This document shows, in pieces, positions 14,061 through 25,900 of a DNA stretch of 64,000 nt. The notes under the pieces were generated by a model, which was given only the letters and a program-made list of their open reading frames with translations, did not search any database and was not told the DNA's origin. The position numbers were made by a program, and so were the translations under genes. Within the stretch, counting starts at the first letter, position 1. Each line of letters starts with the position of its first letter. This DNA is from Taenia hydatigena (taxonomy: Eukaryota > Platyhelminthes > Cestoda > Cyclophyllidea > Taeniidae), in contig JADWOT020000006.1 in the NCBI GenBank assembly GCA_036345935.2, forward strand, positions 222,221 through 286,220, read 5' to 3'.

Positions 14061-14736
14061 AATTTTCTCCAAGAAACGAAACCACAACTTGTCACTCATC
14101 GGTCTATAAATTTGGATTTGGCAACTAAGCTCTTGACAATTTATGCTTTTTAGAAGGAGGAAAGTATCTCACCATAATTGATTCTGACTTTGTTTTAAAG
14201 CTTTTACCCCCTCTTTTGCTCCCCTGGAATGTAAACCTGGCATCTTGGTAACAGTTAGTCCCCATTAAAGGGGCCATTTTTCCCTTTTGGAAAGATTATG
14301 AAAGATGATTACAATTGGGATTAAGCATTAATAAGTAAATGGTGTGATCGACATTTCTGGGTGTCATAAAAATCTCCTTCCCTTCCTCCCAACCCCGACA
14401 AAGCGCTTTGCTAGCCACTTCCGCTATTCAAGATGCATAAATTATGAGACGGCCTTGTATTTCCTCCTTTTTTCCTTCCATCTCTACTTTTTTATCCTTG
14501 GAAGGAGAATGAATAGAGGGAGTGGGTGTGTTAGAGTCTTAAGGTCAGTCTCTCCTTCTTCAGAGCCAAGAGAAAATCATTTATTTATGCTCTTCTGTAT
14601 GCGAAAGACTTCAATTTCTTGTAAGTGAAGGGCTCAAATCAATGCCTGTAATCCCGATTGCCTCACTCAACGTCAGTGGTGTATTCACAAATTTTTGAAT
14701 GATTGGTGGAATGGTACTGACACACCAACGCCTCCT
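14061..14736. other. Array flank before unit 4
   Basis: Contains the shared 3' flank (TTCTGGGTGTCATAAAAATC at about 14356) and the unit start motif near 14622. No gene is supported. Confidence 0.5.
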
Positions 14737-14744
14737 CATATAAC
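14737..14744 (+). promoter_or_regulatory. TATA-like element of array unit 4
   Basis: CATATAAC in promoter-like block copy 6, about 70 nt upstream of the unit 4 ATG. Confidence 0.35.
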
Positions 14745-14807
14745 GGTGCCTACATCTCCTGCTCTTATTAGGTGCCCCCAGTTTGATAGCACTTTACGAG
14801 TCAAGAT

Positions 14808-15889
14808 ATGCGGAAACTCCGAGGTCTTAGTAGGAAGCAGCGGTCATCAAAAAAGTAAATTAATGCATTCAACTTATTTACTTAAATTGTAGCGTCGAAG
14901 AGACCAAAACTCACCAATCACTTCGAAAGCGATTTCTAATAAACTGCACCGAAGAAAACGGTAAGTTTATTGTTGTTTTTCCTTTCTGATGATACTTTTC
15001 TTCATAGGGAGAAACCTGTTAACCCTGGTCCGGTACCGACAACATCAAATGGTTACACGGAGCCTTCTGTGGTGGGTGGAGATTATGCCAATCCAGTGGA
15101 CCCGTTTGCAGTACAGGGCGCTAAATTGATTGCTGGCCCGGAAGACTATGGACCTCCCTCAATTACAGATTCCGAAGAGGAAGAAAGAGATTCCAATTAT
15201 GTGTCAAAATCCGCCTCTAAAGAAAGCTTTAATCATCCCAAATCCAATGGAGAAGCTCCAATCACCACTACAGGGGAGTACAGCGTACCTATTGAAGTGT
15301 CAAATGCAAAGTTAAGCAATGCTAAGAGCACCGCGCCAAAGAATGCAACGCAACCGTCTTCGCTAAGTACCGTCGAACACTCCACAAAGGTTTATAAACC
15401 TTCCGAGGCTAATTCAGGCGCGAAAGTAAAAACCACGACCAAGAATGAATGTCCAGTTGAAGTGCCTAAACCTTCTCCAATCACTTCGATCGGACAGGCT
15501 AAAATAACTTCACCTGCCAACACTAAGAAGCACGAAGAAACTAATAGAGCCGAATTCCCTAGGAATGATAGCAAATCCAAGCCAAAATCAAACAATGATG
15601 GTGTCATTGATGAAGCCTTGTCTTTTAATGAGAAACTAAAACCCTCTAATAAGGCACCTTCCACAAGCAGTGTGAAAGCATCGCATCAATCCAGCGCGGA
15701 GAGAAAATCTGTCAAGCAGAAGTCGCAAAAACGAAGAGATTCATCCTCTTCCTCAACATGGTCTTCAGATGATTTAAAAGTTGACGACAGTGACAGTGAT
15801 AGTGATGACGATTCCAGCTCCAGTTCATCTTCCTCCGACTCATCCTCGGATGACTCCACCTCCTCCTCCTCATCCTCCTCCTCCTCCTC

Positions 15890-15922
<33 letters not shown>

Positions 15923-16058
15923 GTCGTCGTCGTCGTCGTCGTCGTCGACGTCGTCAACATCATCTGTTTCTTTTGAGTCAAGTTCGGACAGTGACTCTTC
16001 TAGCACCTCTAAGGATAAGCACGCAAAACCCATTCCAAAAAGGAAAACAAGAAGGTGA
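14808..16058 (+). CDS. Array unit 4: serine-rich acidic protein with long Ser homopolymer
   Basis: Exon 1 is 14808-14854 (MRKLRGLSRKQRSSKK, same length as in unit 1). The main exon is 15008-16058 and has no Met, so upstream exons are needed. The exon 2 region ends at 14960. With the acceptor homologous to unit 1 (14892) the frame breaks; an AG eight nt downstream gives exon 2 14901-14960 and restores an open frame of 385 aa. The body shares EVPKPSPITS, DGVIDEALSFNEKL and SSVKASHQSSAERKSV with its sisters. The tail has a run of more than 30 Ser encoded by TCC, TCA and TCG blocks and ends KPIPKRKTRR. Function unknown. Whether the gene is still functional depends on the alternative acceptor. Confidence 0.6.
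15868..15958 (+). repeat. Trinucleotide (TCN)n repeat inside coding sequence
   Basis: Consecutive TCC, TCA and TCG triplet blocks encode an uninterrupted serine run in unit 4. The block structure (pure TCA, then pure TCG) indicates expansion by replication slippage. Confidence 0.8.
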
Positions 16059-16073
16059 AAAAGTGCATAAGAA

Positions 16074-16079
16074 AATAAA
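16074..16079 (+). terminator. Polyadenylation signal of array unit 4
   Basis: AATAAA 15 nt past the unit 4 stop codon. A second AATAAA lies at 16139-16144. Confidence 0.45.
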
Positions 16080-16144
16080 GCATCCCATTCGAGATTCTGT
16101 TTCCACCTCCCCATACATTGCTTTAGAAACCTAAGCTTAATAAA

Positions 16145-17872
16145 AGGCACTCTCTTTGACACTTCCTTCTCGGTTGTTCATTCGACTTTGTGTTCATGCA
16201 GTTATGCAATGGGGGAGAAGGAGGAGGTAATAATCTACTTTAAAACCTCCAGGTTATATTTAGAGCACCATAATGGAATAAGGTACCCCTTTTTGATTGT
16301 TCAAGGATGGTTCCAAAAAGAGGTAACGAAGGAGATCATGCATTACCAAGCAAATATTGCGATCGACGTTTCTGAATGTCATAAAACTCACCCTCCCGCC
16401 TTTCCCTTTCTCCAGCCCACACCTATAACAAGGCGAAACGCCAGTCACTTTCCCTGAGTAAGAGGTCCGAAAAATGGGGCCTAGATCAAGAGGACTGTTT
16501 GGAGGAATGCATCTTTTACTGTGGGAATCTTGAGATTTCGATTTTATGGGCGCAGGATGTGGGGGAAGGGGAGATAAAAGAATTAGAATAAAGCTTGTCC
16601 TTTGGGAAAGTGTGGTATCTCTGTATTTAAAAGCTTCATTTATTCCGACTGATTGCTAACTCACTCAGTGAAACGAAACAGTCACAGCAGCTAGTAAGTT
16701 GGAAGCACCTCTCAAAAGGAGGAAAACAACTCGTGCAATTAAATTACAACGTATTGACGGAGACTTGAAGCACTGTGAGAAATTGTGGAACAGTGCCAAA
16801 GGCCTTATATGGAAAAGTTCTGTTTTAGCTGTCGCCTCCACCCAAACCAATTTTAGAAACAGTGGTGAGATTCCCACGTACCTTGAGATGTGCAAAAGGT
16901 TGTTGATTATTGTAAGAGCATTCCTCCGACGGACCCCACTCAGAAAAATTCACCAAAGGAAAGATACTTTAGTCACTTTTCAGCTCTAGCAATTATGTCT
17001 TTTACTGCAGGGAGGTAATATTTCGTCAGACTGTAGGAGTTATTTAGTCGACGTTGCGCTGTAGTCTTCCGAACGTGCTAATAATTGTCCATAAAACTTT
17101 TCCTCGTTAAAAATTAAGCAAAAAATTTGGCAGAATATAACACCTGTGTTCTTTGAATGTGCTTTTTAGGTCAGAGACGGGACGACAATTTGAACCTGGA
17201 TGCAGAGCAGTGTGGTCACTTCCAAGAGCGCGACATATCCCCGTCCTGAACTCTTCAACAAGATCCCTCTGTACCCTCTCTCTTACCCATAATAAGAATG
17301 TCAAAGAGTGCTCAGACTTCTAATAGTAAGGGCGGGAAGAGGGAAGAAAAGGAATCCTTTACAAGAATGTTGGTAAATACTGTCATACTTCAAAGAAGTC
17401 GGTGTTTTGGTAAAAAATGAAATTTGTTTAAGAGAATGGGTTTCAAACAATTCGAGTTGATTATAATGTGCTCACGATTAAGTTTAAGCGAATTGGATGA
17501 AGGTTAATGTGAACCAATTATTGGGCATGTTTTCGTTAAGTAAAAATTCCATCCAAAGCCTTACAAGAAATGCTAGTTGGGAGTTCAAAAGATATGCTCT
17601 AATTATTGTCTTTTATGTAAATCTTTGGGCAACGCATATTCAGCTCAGAAAAATTTAGTCATATATTTGCCAACTATTTAATGTCTAAAACAACATGCAC
17701 TAAATAGTTACAAGTAGTTGCTTGTAATGTCTTCTGTAATTTATAGACCATATGCTAAGCAAATGTTTAGCGTAGCCAAAAAAACCGAAATTTGATTTAC
17801 TTGAATAAAAGTCGATTAGCGCTTGTTTGTATCCACCCTTAGCCACGCGCCTTAATTGAGCCCCCCTGGACA
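16145..17872. other. Intergenic region between the array and ACTL6A
   Basis: Up to about 16460 this is array 3' flank (TTTCTGAATGTCATAAAACTC at about 16367). Beyond that nothing is recognised. An open frame at 16699-16989 has no ATG near its start and no similarity I can name. Confidence 0.5.
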
Positions 17873-20646
17873 ATGAGTGGTTTGATCTTATTTGTTTATT
17901 AACAGCTTCATTTGTCCACTCTCAGACGAAGTTGGAGCTATCGTTCTTGATCTGGGTTCGCATACTTTACGTGGTGGATTTGCTGGTGAGGATACGCCCA
18001 AGGTGGATAAATGTAGATTTTGATAATCAAATCCACTAGATCGATATGCCAAGCTATATTGGCTGCATTCCGCCAAAGGATGAGTCATCAGTAACAAAGC
18101 GCATCATCGGAACTAATATTTACGTGCCCTACGAACGAATGGAGATTACGTCTTTTATAAAGGAGGGGTTAAGTAAGACTTTGTATCGCATATCTACAAA
18201 TTCTAGTCGAGGATTGGGATGTTTTTGATGACGTCGTGTCTCACATTATTAACTTTTTGATTCCGGTTGAAAAGTCTCAGCACCCCATCCTCCTATCCGA
18301 ACCGTCTTGGAATCCGAAATTAAAAAGAGAAAAGTTGACCGAAATTTTGTTTGAGAAATTTGAGGTATCACGTTTTTTTTTGTCTTTTTCCTACTTTAGG
18401 TCCCCGCATTTTATCTGGCTAAAAGTGCCGCTCTCGCATGCTTTGCGAATGGTCGCCACACTGGCTTAGTATTGGACTGTGGAGCTTCGTGTGCCTCAGC
18501 AGTACCGGTTTACGACGGTCGTGTTCTTTTGCAGGGTGTTGTTCGTACCCCTCTGGCAGGAGACTTTATTGCTAGGCAATGCGCCAAACTGATCAAAGAG
18601 GAGTTGAAAACAGAACCCATCCCCTACTACAGAGTCGCAGCAAAAGTGGGCCATTTCTATTTTTCATGGAGTGTCTTTGATTTCGATGCTCTACTTAACG
18701 AAATGCTAATTTCACCTGGTTCACCAACGCGTAAATGCTGCGTTTCTTAAAAAATAGGGCAAATTTCATTGCTATTAGGATGGTCTGTGTGAGCGCTCGA
18801 CAGACGTGCGAAGAAGCAAATTGGCCCATTTATTATGTATTTCTTATGCGCTTGCAACATGCATGCGGGGTTGTCTATGCAAAGTTCTGTAAATCTTAAA
18901 AATATTAGGTGAGGTTCTTTTGTCTTACTGTTCGAATAGGACTAACGGCGCGTATCATATTGCCATTTTATTCAGGATCCGGTGAAGGACCGAGAGGCAC
19001 CACGGTGGACAGAAAAGAAGCTGCCGCCACTTACGGACTCATTTAAATCCTTCATGGAACAGGTTCACTTCTCAATCATTGGACTCTCTAATGCATAAGT
19101 GGCATGATGCTCTTGTCCATCACTCAGTGTGTTCTTTAGCCACTTTGTGTAAACATGGCAAAACTTTTCTTGATTGTAGGGCTTGTACAGGCCACAAACC
19201 TTACCTATTGAATTGATTAGTATTTTCGCCTAGATATACTGCTTAAGTTTAGGAAAGTAATTGACTTATCTCAGTCCCCATCTTTTGTGCTTCTAAGTTT
19301 GTGTCTCCAAAAGCTAGGAATAGTTTTTTAATTTTTGGGTGGGCGTGTTCACTTCCCCCCTCCCTTTCGACAGGAAAGGGTATTGTACAGTTACTTCCAG
19401 TTTTTTGTAATTAACAGAACCTGATGGAAGACTTCGCGGCAACTGTATTGCAGATTTCAGATGAGCGCTACGACCAAGGGTATGTGCAATTAGCCCGCTA
19501 AAACAATCCTTTAGAATTGAAATGGGATTTTAATGCCCCGAGCATTTCACAGCTATTTTTTTACTAGCATTTGTCGCACACTATGTGCATACGGTATGTA
19601 ACGAGAGCTGATTTATGCAAATATGTGTTTTAATGGTTACGCGTTTTAGGTGTCCAATAGTTTACCAGGGATCTAAGAATTTCCCTACCACTAGACTTGT
19701 TGCTCCGGTTCAATGCACTGCTAATGTTTGTTTTACATTTTATACATTTATCCTCGTTAAAATTAAAAAAAACGATAGTTATGTAAGTTCTCGCCTTACA
19801 TACAATTTACACCAAAATTGTTTTTAATAAAATGGACTTTTGCAAATTCCTTGCCTTAGCGCTACTAGAGCTGACCGCTTTTCTATGCAATAATGCGTGA
19901 TAGTTTTTTTTCAATTCGGGCCACTTTCTTGATGACGTAGGCTTCTATAGTCCTTTCCAGTGTTTGAGAAGCTCGTACCTTAGAAGTTACCGTGTTCGAA
20001 TAATTCCTGTGCATAAGTTAGAGATAGCTTATGTTAATGTTTGCGGTTTTAGGCAAATGGAAACCATTCCAACAATATCCTATGAGTTCCCCAATGGATA
20101 TAATGTTGAATTAGGTCATGAGCGTTTCCAGATTCCCGAGGCTCTCTTCGATCCATCTGTGCTACCAGTAAGTCTCTTTCCGTTCATTTTCACTTCTTAG
20201 CAAAGCGGAGGCAGCTCGGAGTTGTCCATGAGCCATATCGTTTCCAGTAGCATTTCCTTATGCGATATCGACATCAGACCGGTAAGACATGTTTCTGAAA
20301 CGCATTATTTTTTCAGAACCTTTACAACAATATTGTGGTAGTTGGTGGGACTAGCTTGATTGTTGGTTTCACAGATCGACTACAAAGGGATCTCGGATTG
20401 AAGACTCCGTCGGTAATAGACGTATCTACTCAAGATTTTCTAGAGTATGCGTTTGAAAGTCAATTTTCCAAGTTCACTAATGGAGAGGAGGTTTTCGAAC
20501 TGGGTTGGGGGGTCGATACTGGGGTCTCTGGTACGCTGCTCCTTTGGGTAACGCTCGTCTCCTAGGGCACGTTCCAGCAGATGTGGATATCGCGGCATGA
20601 ATACGAAGAATTCGGAAAATCAATCATAGAAAAGAAGTGTTCTTAA
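17873..20646 (+). CDS. ACTL6A: Actin-like 6A (BAF53 / Arp4), 11 exons
   Basis: Nuclear actin-related protein of SWI/SNF (BAF), INO80 and TIP60 complexes. Exons 17873-17879, 17926-18002, 18040-18172, 18207-18364, 18400-18645, 18976-19062, 19418-19479, 20053-20167, 20201-20281, 20317-20523 and 20566-20646 join in frame to 417 aa (about 430 in vertebrates). The first coding exon supplies only ATGAGTG. Diagnostic phrases are [14 protein letters not shown] near the N-terminus, [69 protein letters not shown] and the C-terminal [18 protein letters not shown]. Introns 1-4 are 34-46 nt. The exon 10 donor was placed at 20524 because the next GT (20531) would break the frame. Confidence 0.95.
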
Positions 20647-22980
20647 ATTGCTCTATTTGGGGGCGTTGAAGTACAGTGTTACTTTGGTGTATTTGTTTAA
20701 TGCAACCAAATATATGACTCTCGACAATAGCGCGTTGTTCGAAGTTCCCATTTCTCGCATAATCGCACTTTGGTGGATTACGTGTTTGGGTCTCTTTGGA
20801 GGTAATTGCTGTGGTTGTAAATAAGTACAGAAATAAGTGTACAGATATTCTTAAATCATTCGGCAAGTTGAGTTTTGTGCGTTTTTAAAGTTGGAACCTA
20901 GTGGTCGCACCTAGGCACCGATATTTGTGTTCTCATGTTTTCTATTTCTCTGTGCCGAAAGCATTCGTCTTACCAATGCATAATAATCCTATCTTCAGTG
21001 TTTCCGTGAAGCCCTTGAAGTGGCGAAATGCATCAGATATGTTGATTTGTTTCTATTCAAGATTTCTCAATTTTGTTAATAGATTAATCACTTTGTTCCC
21101 AATGTTGAACGTCTATACGTAGCTTTGCTGCATCAATATCAGAGTCTCTTTCTCACCTAGTATTATACCAGCATCTGAAAAAAAACATAAGCCGTGCCTC
21201 AATTTATTCTCTCGTTTCTTGTTTATGCGCCTCTGTTTTAACTATGGGCCATTTGAAAGATTTCATGCTTTATCAATGCTATGTTCGTTGATTTTAATCA
21301 GGTCGTGTTTTGTTTTCTTAATGTGAATCCCTTTGTTCAAATTTTGGCATTCCGATTCTGGGAAATCTTTACATCCCTACAAGGCCTTCTAACATTTCCT
21401 AAATGCATTGTGATCAATTTCGTCGCGATATCCATTTCTTAATCCCCGAACATTTTGCCGAGCACAGGTTATGTGAGAGATGCATTGTGTCCCAATTTGA
21501 CAGTCCTGACTCTAAGCGTATTTTGTCGCTGCCACTTACATTTGCTATAACATCTTGTTACTAGCTGCGCAACATCCTATAAAAGTTTTTAAAATTAATG
21601 GCTTTGACAACCTCTACATTTCGAGATATTTACGGCCTCATCGACCACTTTTCATCATGCCATTTGCTGCTAGATACCGCCAAGGATTATGTTGTGTACT
21701 TTTGTAAACACTCGCTCATCGACCATTCGACATAGGATGCAATGGGCGCAGTCAGTTAAAGCATACTTCGTAGTTGCTCCAGCTCAAGCTCAGCTCCTAT
21801 GCTGCTCCAGAGGTCACAATATCCAGAGACTCGTCAAGGTTTTCACTTTGTTTTCATTAACTAAAATTCGTATTCCTAAAGGCATATGTCGACACTTGCA
21901 CCATTTGTGTTTGTATACAAGATCCGAAAAGAACAACAAAACAATTATACTTCCGGTTTTCCATTGTGTTCTAGTCACCTACTTTTCAAGGACTTGTGAT
22001 TTTGCTCTTGGAGTTTCACCATCATTTTTTAACTCTTTACCTATCTATTGTACCTCAATGTGTCTTTAATTCTCGGAGAGTGAAGGAAATCCATTGCTTA
22101 GCTGTAGTAGAATTTTTTTTGTTTTTTTAATTTTTGGTCTTGTGTGCTATTTCCTGTAAAAAATTTCTGCCACACTTTCACTCACAAAATTAGCTACTAT
22201 TTAAGCACAACTGTTGTGCCTAGTTATTCTAGACCTTTAAACAACTTTTATTACTGGTTCTGAGGGTAAAGTTGTTCTACTCCGCTAGTTGAATAGTTTG
22301 GTGTGTCTTACTTATGACTGTTTTCGGTGATTCATTTTTCTGCTTTAATGAGGCCTATTGGGAGTGAAACTGATCGGCTTTTCTTCTTCTTTTTTCTTCA
22401 TATTATATAAAACATGCTGCAAAATGGGTCAGAAATCCCGCCCTTAACCGTTATACAGAGTATTTAACCGCACCTTACCCTCTGGTTGGTCCGAGGTAAA
22501 TTGAAAGAAGTGACCATTGCACCGGCAACTGACTTGCACTTTTAAACACCATGTACGTTGGGGCTTTTTGACCTGCTCAGCCTTATTAGGAAAAGGGTAA
22601 GTTCCGATCACATGCCTGTGTGCTGTTTTCTACCTTTTGCACAAGCTCTTTTGCAGAATGGGATGGGTTTGTTGGGTTCTGTGTAAACTTGGTGAGCTGT
22701 TCCTCCTCTTATTTTTCACAATAAGTTGTTTGCACGGGATTGGCAGGAATCTCATTTCTCCTACGTGCTTTAAATTTAGTGTCAAGAATTAACAATTCAG
22801 TAGTGTCTTTGTTGATGAATAATCTGTTGACATACTTTTTCGGCGTTAACTTGTTAGTTCATTTTCTAGCTTTTTGTAAAGTACGTTCGTAAAGTATGGT
22901 GACGCTATCTACTTGTAGAATTGGGAGAAAGGAATCTGATTGAGAAGAAACGCTCTCCGTGTGTCTGTGCCTGCTAGATT
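20647..22980. other. Intergenic region, no gene seen
   Basis: AT-rich, without open frames of coding character. It must contain the PMCA promoter and 5' UTR; no TATA box or other element stands out. Confidence 0.5.
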
Positions 22981-25900
22981 ATGACGAAGAGAAAAAGCAA
23001 CGAAAATGCAGCCGGGGGAGCTGCACGACCCTCCTCCTTTGAGGTCACCATAACTGATCTTCAACGCCTCATGGAGGCAAGGGGTGCTGCCAGCGTTAAA
23101 TACCTCAATGAACGCTATGGTGGAATACAAGGTCTGTGTAGAAAACTCAAGACGTCTACACATGATGGTAAGTCGTCAGTGGCTGATCAGGATAAAATCA
23201 AAACTCGTATAGGATGTACGTGGCCGTGTTTGGAACAATAACATTTAGAAGGCACAATTAAATTTACCTTTAGGTTTGTCTGGCTCAGACTTCCAAGAGA
23301 GGCGGGAGGTCTTTGGTACCAATGTGATTCCACCGAAACCGCCCAAACACTTCTGCACATTGGTGTGGGAGGCCATGCAAGATGTGACTCTCATCATCCT
23401 CATCGTCGCCGCCTTTGTTTCTCTTGGTCTCTCGCTCTACACCAAATGTATGTGCATTTCTCTCGCCTTACCGCCCCTGGTCTCCAAGTGGGTCCGGATT
23501 TTCCACCTTCCCTAGGTCACCAAATAAAGCAAAGTCAACTTTCACATCCATTGGATGATTTGTCCATGATTTATTCAATGCGCGTTTGCACAAGGTGATT
23601 ATTAACTGTACCTAGTAGCTAATCAAAAGGAAACCCGAGCATAATTAGATGTGATGTAAGTAAACCTGTTTTTGCCCCACCTTTGTCTTTTTTGCCTCTC
23701 ATTTTGTGCCCATCTCAGGCTTCATCTGGTTCCCAGAGGAGTTATACGTAGTGACTAAGTCCATTTTATTGCTATTCGAGCCTACTCTTTCACGTTTATA
23801 TCACTTTTATGGCCTATGTTGTCTATTTCAATAATAATTAGTCACAATTCATGTAAATTATTGCACTGAGGTCCTTTGGGATATGTAGTAGGCAATCCTT
23901 TAAAGAGGTGGAGGAGCGAGTGAAAAGACTCGTGCTCTCACCTACCTTCTACCAACTCTGGTTGACACTTCATGCTTTTTTCCTCTTCTTCATCTCCTCT
24001 GTCAAAATCTCTCCTTGCGCTCTTGGGAAATTTTTGTTACCATCCTGAGAATATACTCTTTTTCCTCAATGACTTTCGTGACGCTTTTGCGCAAGATGGC
24101 AGTGATTTTTTGCCCCTATACAGTGATTAATCGGTTTAAATGGCGACCAAGTGGCATTTGTTTTCACCGAAAAAAATCGCAGTACTGTGCAGAGATTTGC
24201 ACACATTCCTTGTATAGGCATGCGGGGACTTATGAATGCCCTCGTCAGACGAGACTTTTATATGGGACCTCCACCAAATGTGTGTATGCATATACGAGGG
24301 TATGCTTGATGCATTGACTGATGCTACTTCACTCCTTATCGGTTGGCCTACTTTGATGGCAAAATTAACGTCAATCAACAGCAACCCTGAGGTGAGTTTT
24401 ATCACCCATAAAGCAGGCACGTGTTGTTGGCGCGTATTAGAGAGCCCAAAAATTGGCAACGAACGCCAGCATGGCTGCTTGCCTGTCTGTCGGTTTATTT
24501 AAGTCCTGCCCACAGTCAGTCGAGAGAGGTGAATGGCATTTTGAAGCCTACTTTCAGGTTATTTTAAAATAGCCTATCCTCGCGTGCCCCCGACGGTGCC
24601 TGCATGTGAGGATGATAACATCACACTGAAATACATCCCTCAAAAAGTAAACAAAAGCTCCCTTTTTTGCTCATCCGTAGACAGTAAAGTATATTAAATG
24701 CAGAATGAAAAAAGACCAAGGCGGAAAATAGTTCTTCCGCTAACAATGCGGTTGTATGGTCTCGGTTAATCAATTATTAATGGAACTTGGTGTGTGTGTG
24801 TGTGTTGAAGCAAGAGGGTGCTTATACGCTACGTGCACACCACCGCCGTTTGGTGTGTTGTAGTATACATCAAACATAGTTTATTTATACCGTTCTCATC
24901 CCTCACACCGTTTGAATGGAATCCCATGTGTCCAAGGTGGAGGGGGTGGGGTGGGGTGGGGGCAAAATAAAGCCCACTGCCCGTTCACGAGTGGGCAGCA
25001 ATGTGATGCGTCCTGTGTGTGTATATATTTGGCTACTGTCATTTCGCTAAGGCCTTAGTTGGATTGGAATTCAACAGCTCGCTGCACGCGACGTTTTACA
25101 CGTAGTTAGTTGAAAGTTCGATGGGAATTCGCGCCTGTGTGTGTGTGTGTGTGCACACTCGCATCCACAGCCCGGATCCATAGAAATTCCTATTTTTTCC
25201 GATTCTTCATTCTCTCCTCTCCTAACCCCTCCCCCTTAACTTCTGCTTTTTGAGCATTAATAATTAAGGCATTCTATTTCGTTTCTGTTTTATAAATTGG
25301 TTGTTTTCTGTGCAAAAGGCACTGCACAGAATTACCTCCAAAAAACAGTCTGAAATGGAGGGTTAAATGCGTGTTGACAAGTGATCCTGTCATTGTCAAA
25401 AGCCGTTTTTTTTTTTTTCGCTTGATGATTATCTCTGGCTTTTGAGTGCTGCGTGTGTGTTTGTGTTTCGTTATTCTGTAACCAGGTCAGGGAGATCCAT
25501 TGAATAAAGGAAACGAAAATAGTGCATCTCTATGCTTTCATGCATTCACAGGGAGCCGTTGCGTTAATTTGTAGGTCTTTTGGTCCTGCTAGAAAGTAAC
25601 TGTTGTGTTTTTCTCTCTCCATTCCTTCGTTCAAATCCAATTACACATTTGCTCTGCTATTTGACCTCATGCTTTTGGGGGCCTGAGAGAATGGAGCAGC
25701 GACCCGCATGCTCTAGACTGTAGGAAAAGCTTATTCACTTCATTTGCTTCCTCCCTCTCCTTTTGTTTGTCCTCCTACCACGTGCGGTTGTATGTTGGGT
25801 AATTACTTGCAAGAGCGCTTTCCTCCTTCGGGTTTAGGTCACTACGCTTCACTGGTCGTTCAGTTTTACCATTTTAAGAGAAAACAGAAAGAGAAACTCT

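Noticed and set aside
15686..16162. Minus-strand Asp/Glu-rich and Met-rich frames opposite array unit 4, and similar ones at 9019-9264 and 12095-12469
   Set aside because: Shadows of the TCN and GAN triplet runs on the other strand. The plus strand has the conserved family blocks.
16699..16989. Possible small gene (97-codon frame with LKRRKTTRAIKLQRIDGDLK)
   Set aside because: No ATG near the start, no clear splice partner and no recognisable similarity.
20524..20565. Extending ACTL6A exon 10 by VSG to the donor at 20531
   Set aside because: It aligns well by length, but the next exon then falls out of frame. The donor at 20524 keeps the frame.
24780..25150. (GT)n and G-rich runs in PMCA intron 2 as regulatory elements
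   Set aside because: Short simple repeats are common in this window, and nothing specific supports a function.
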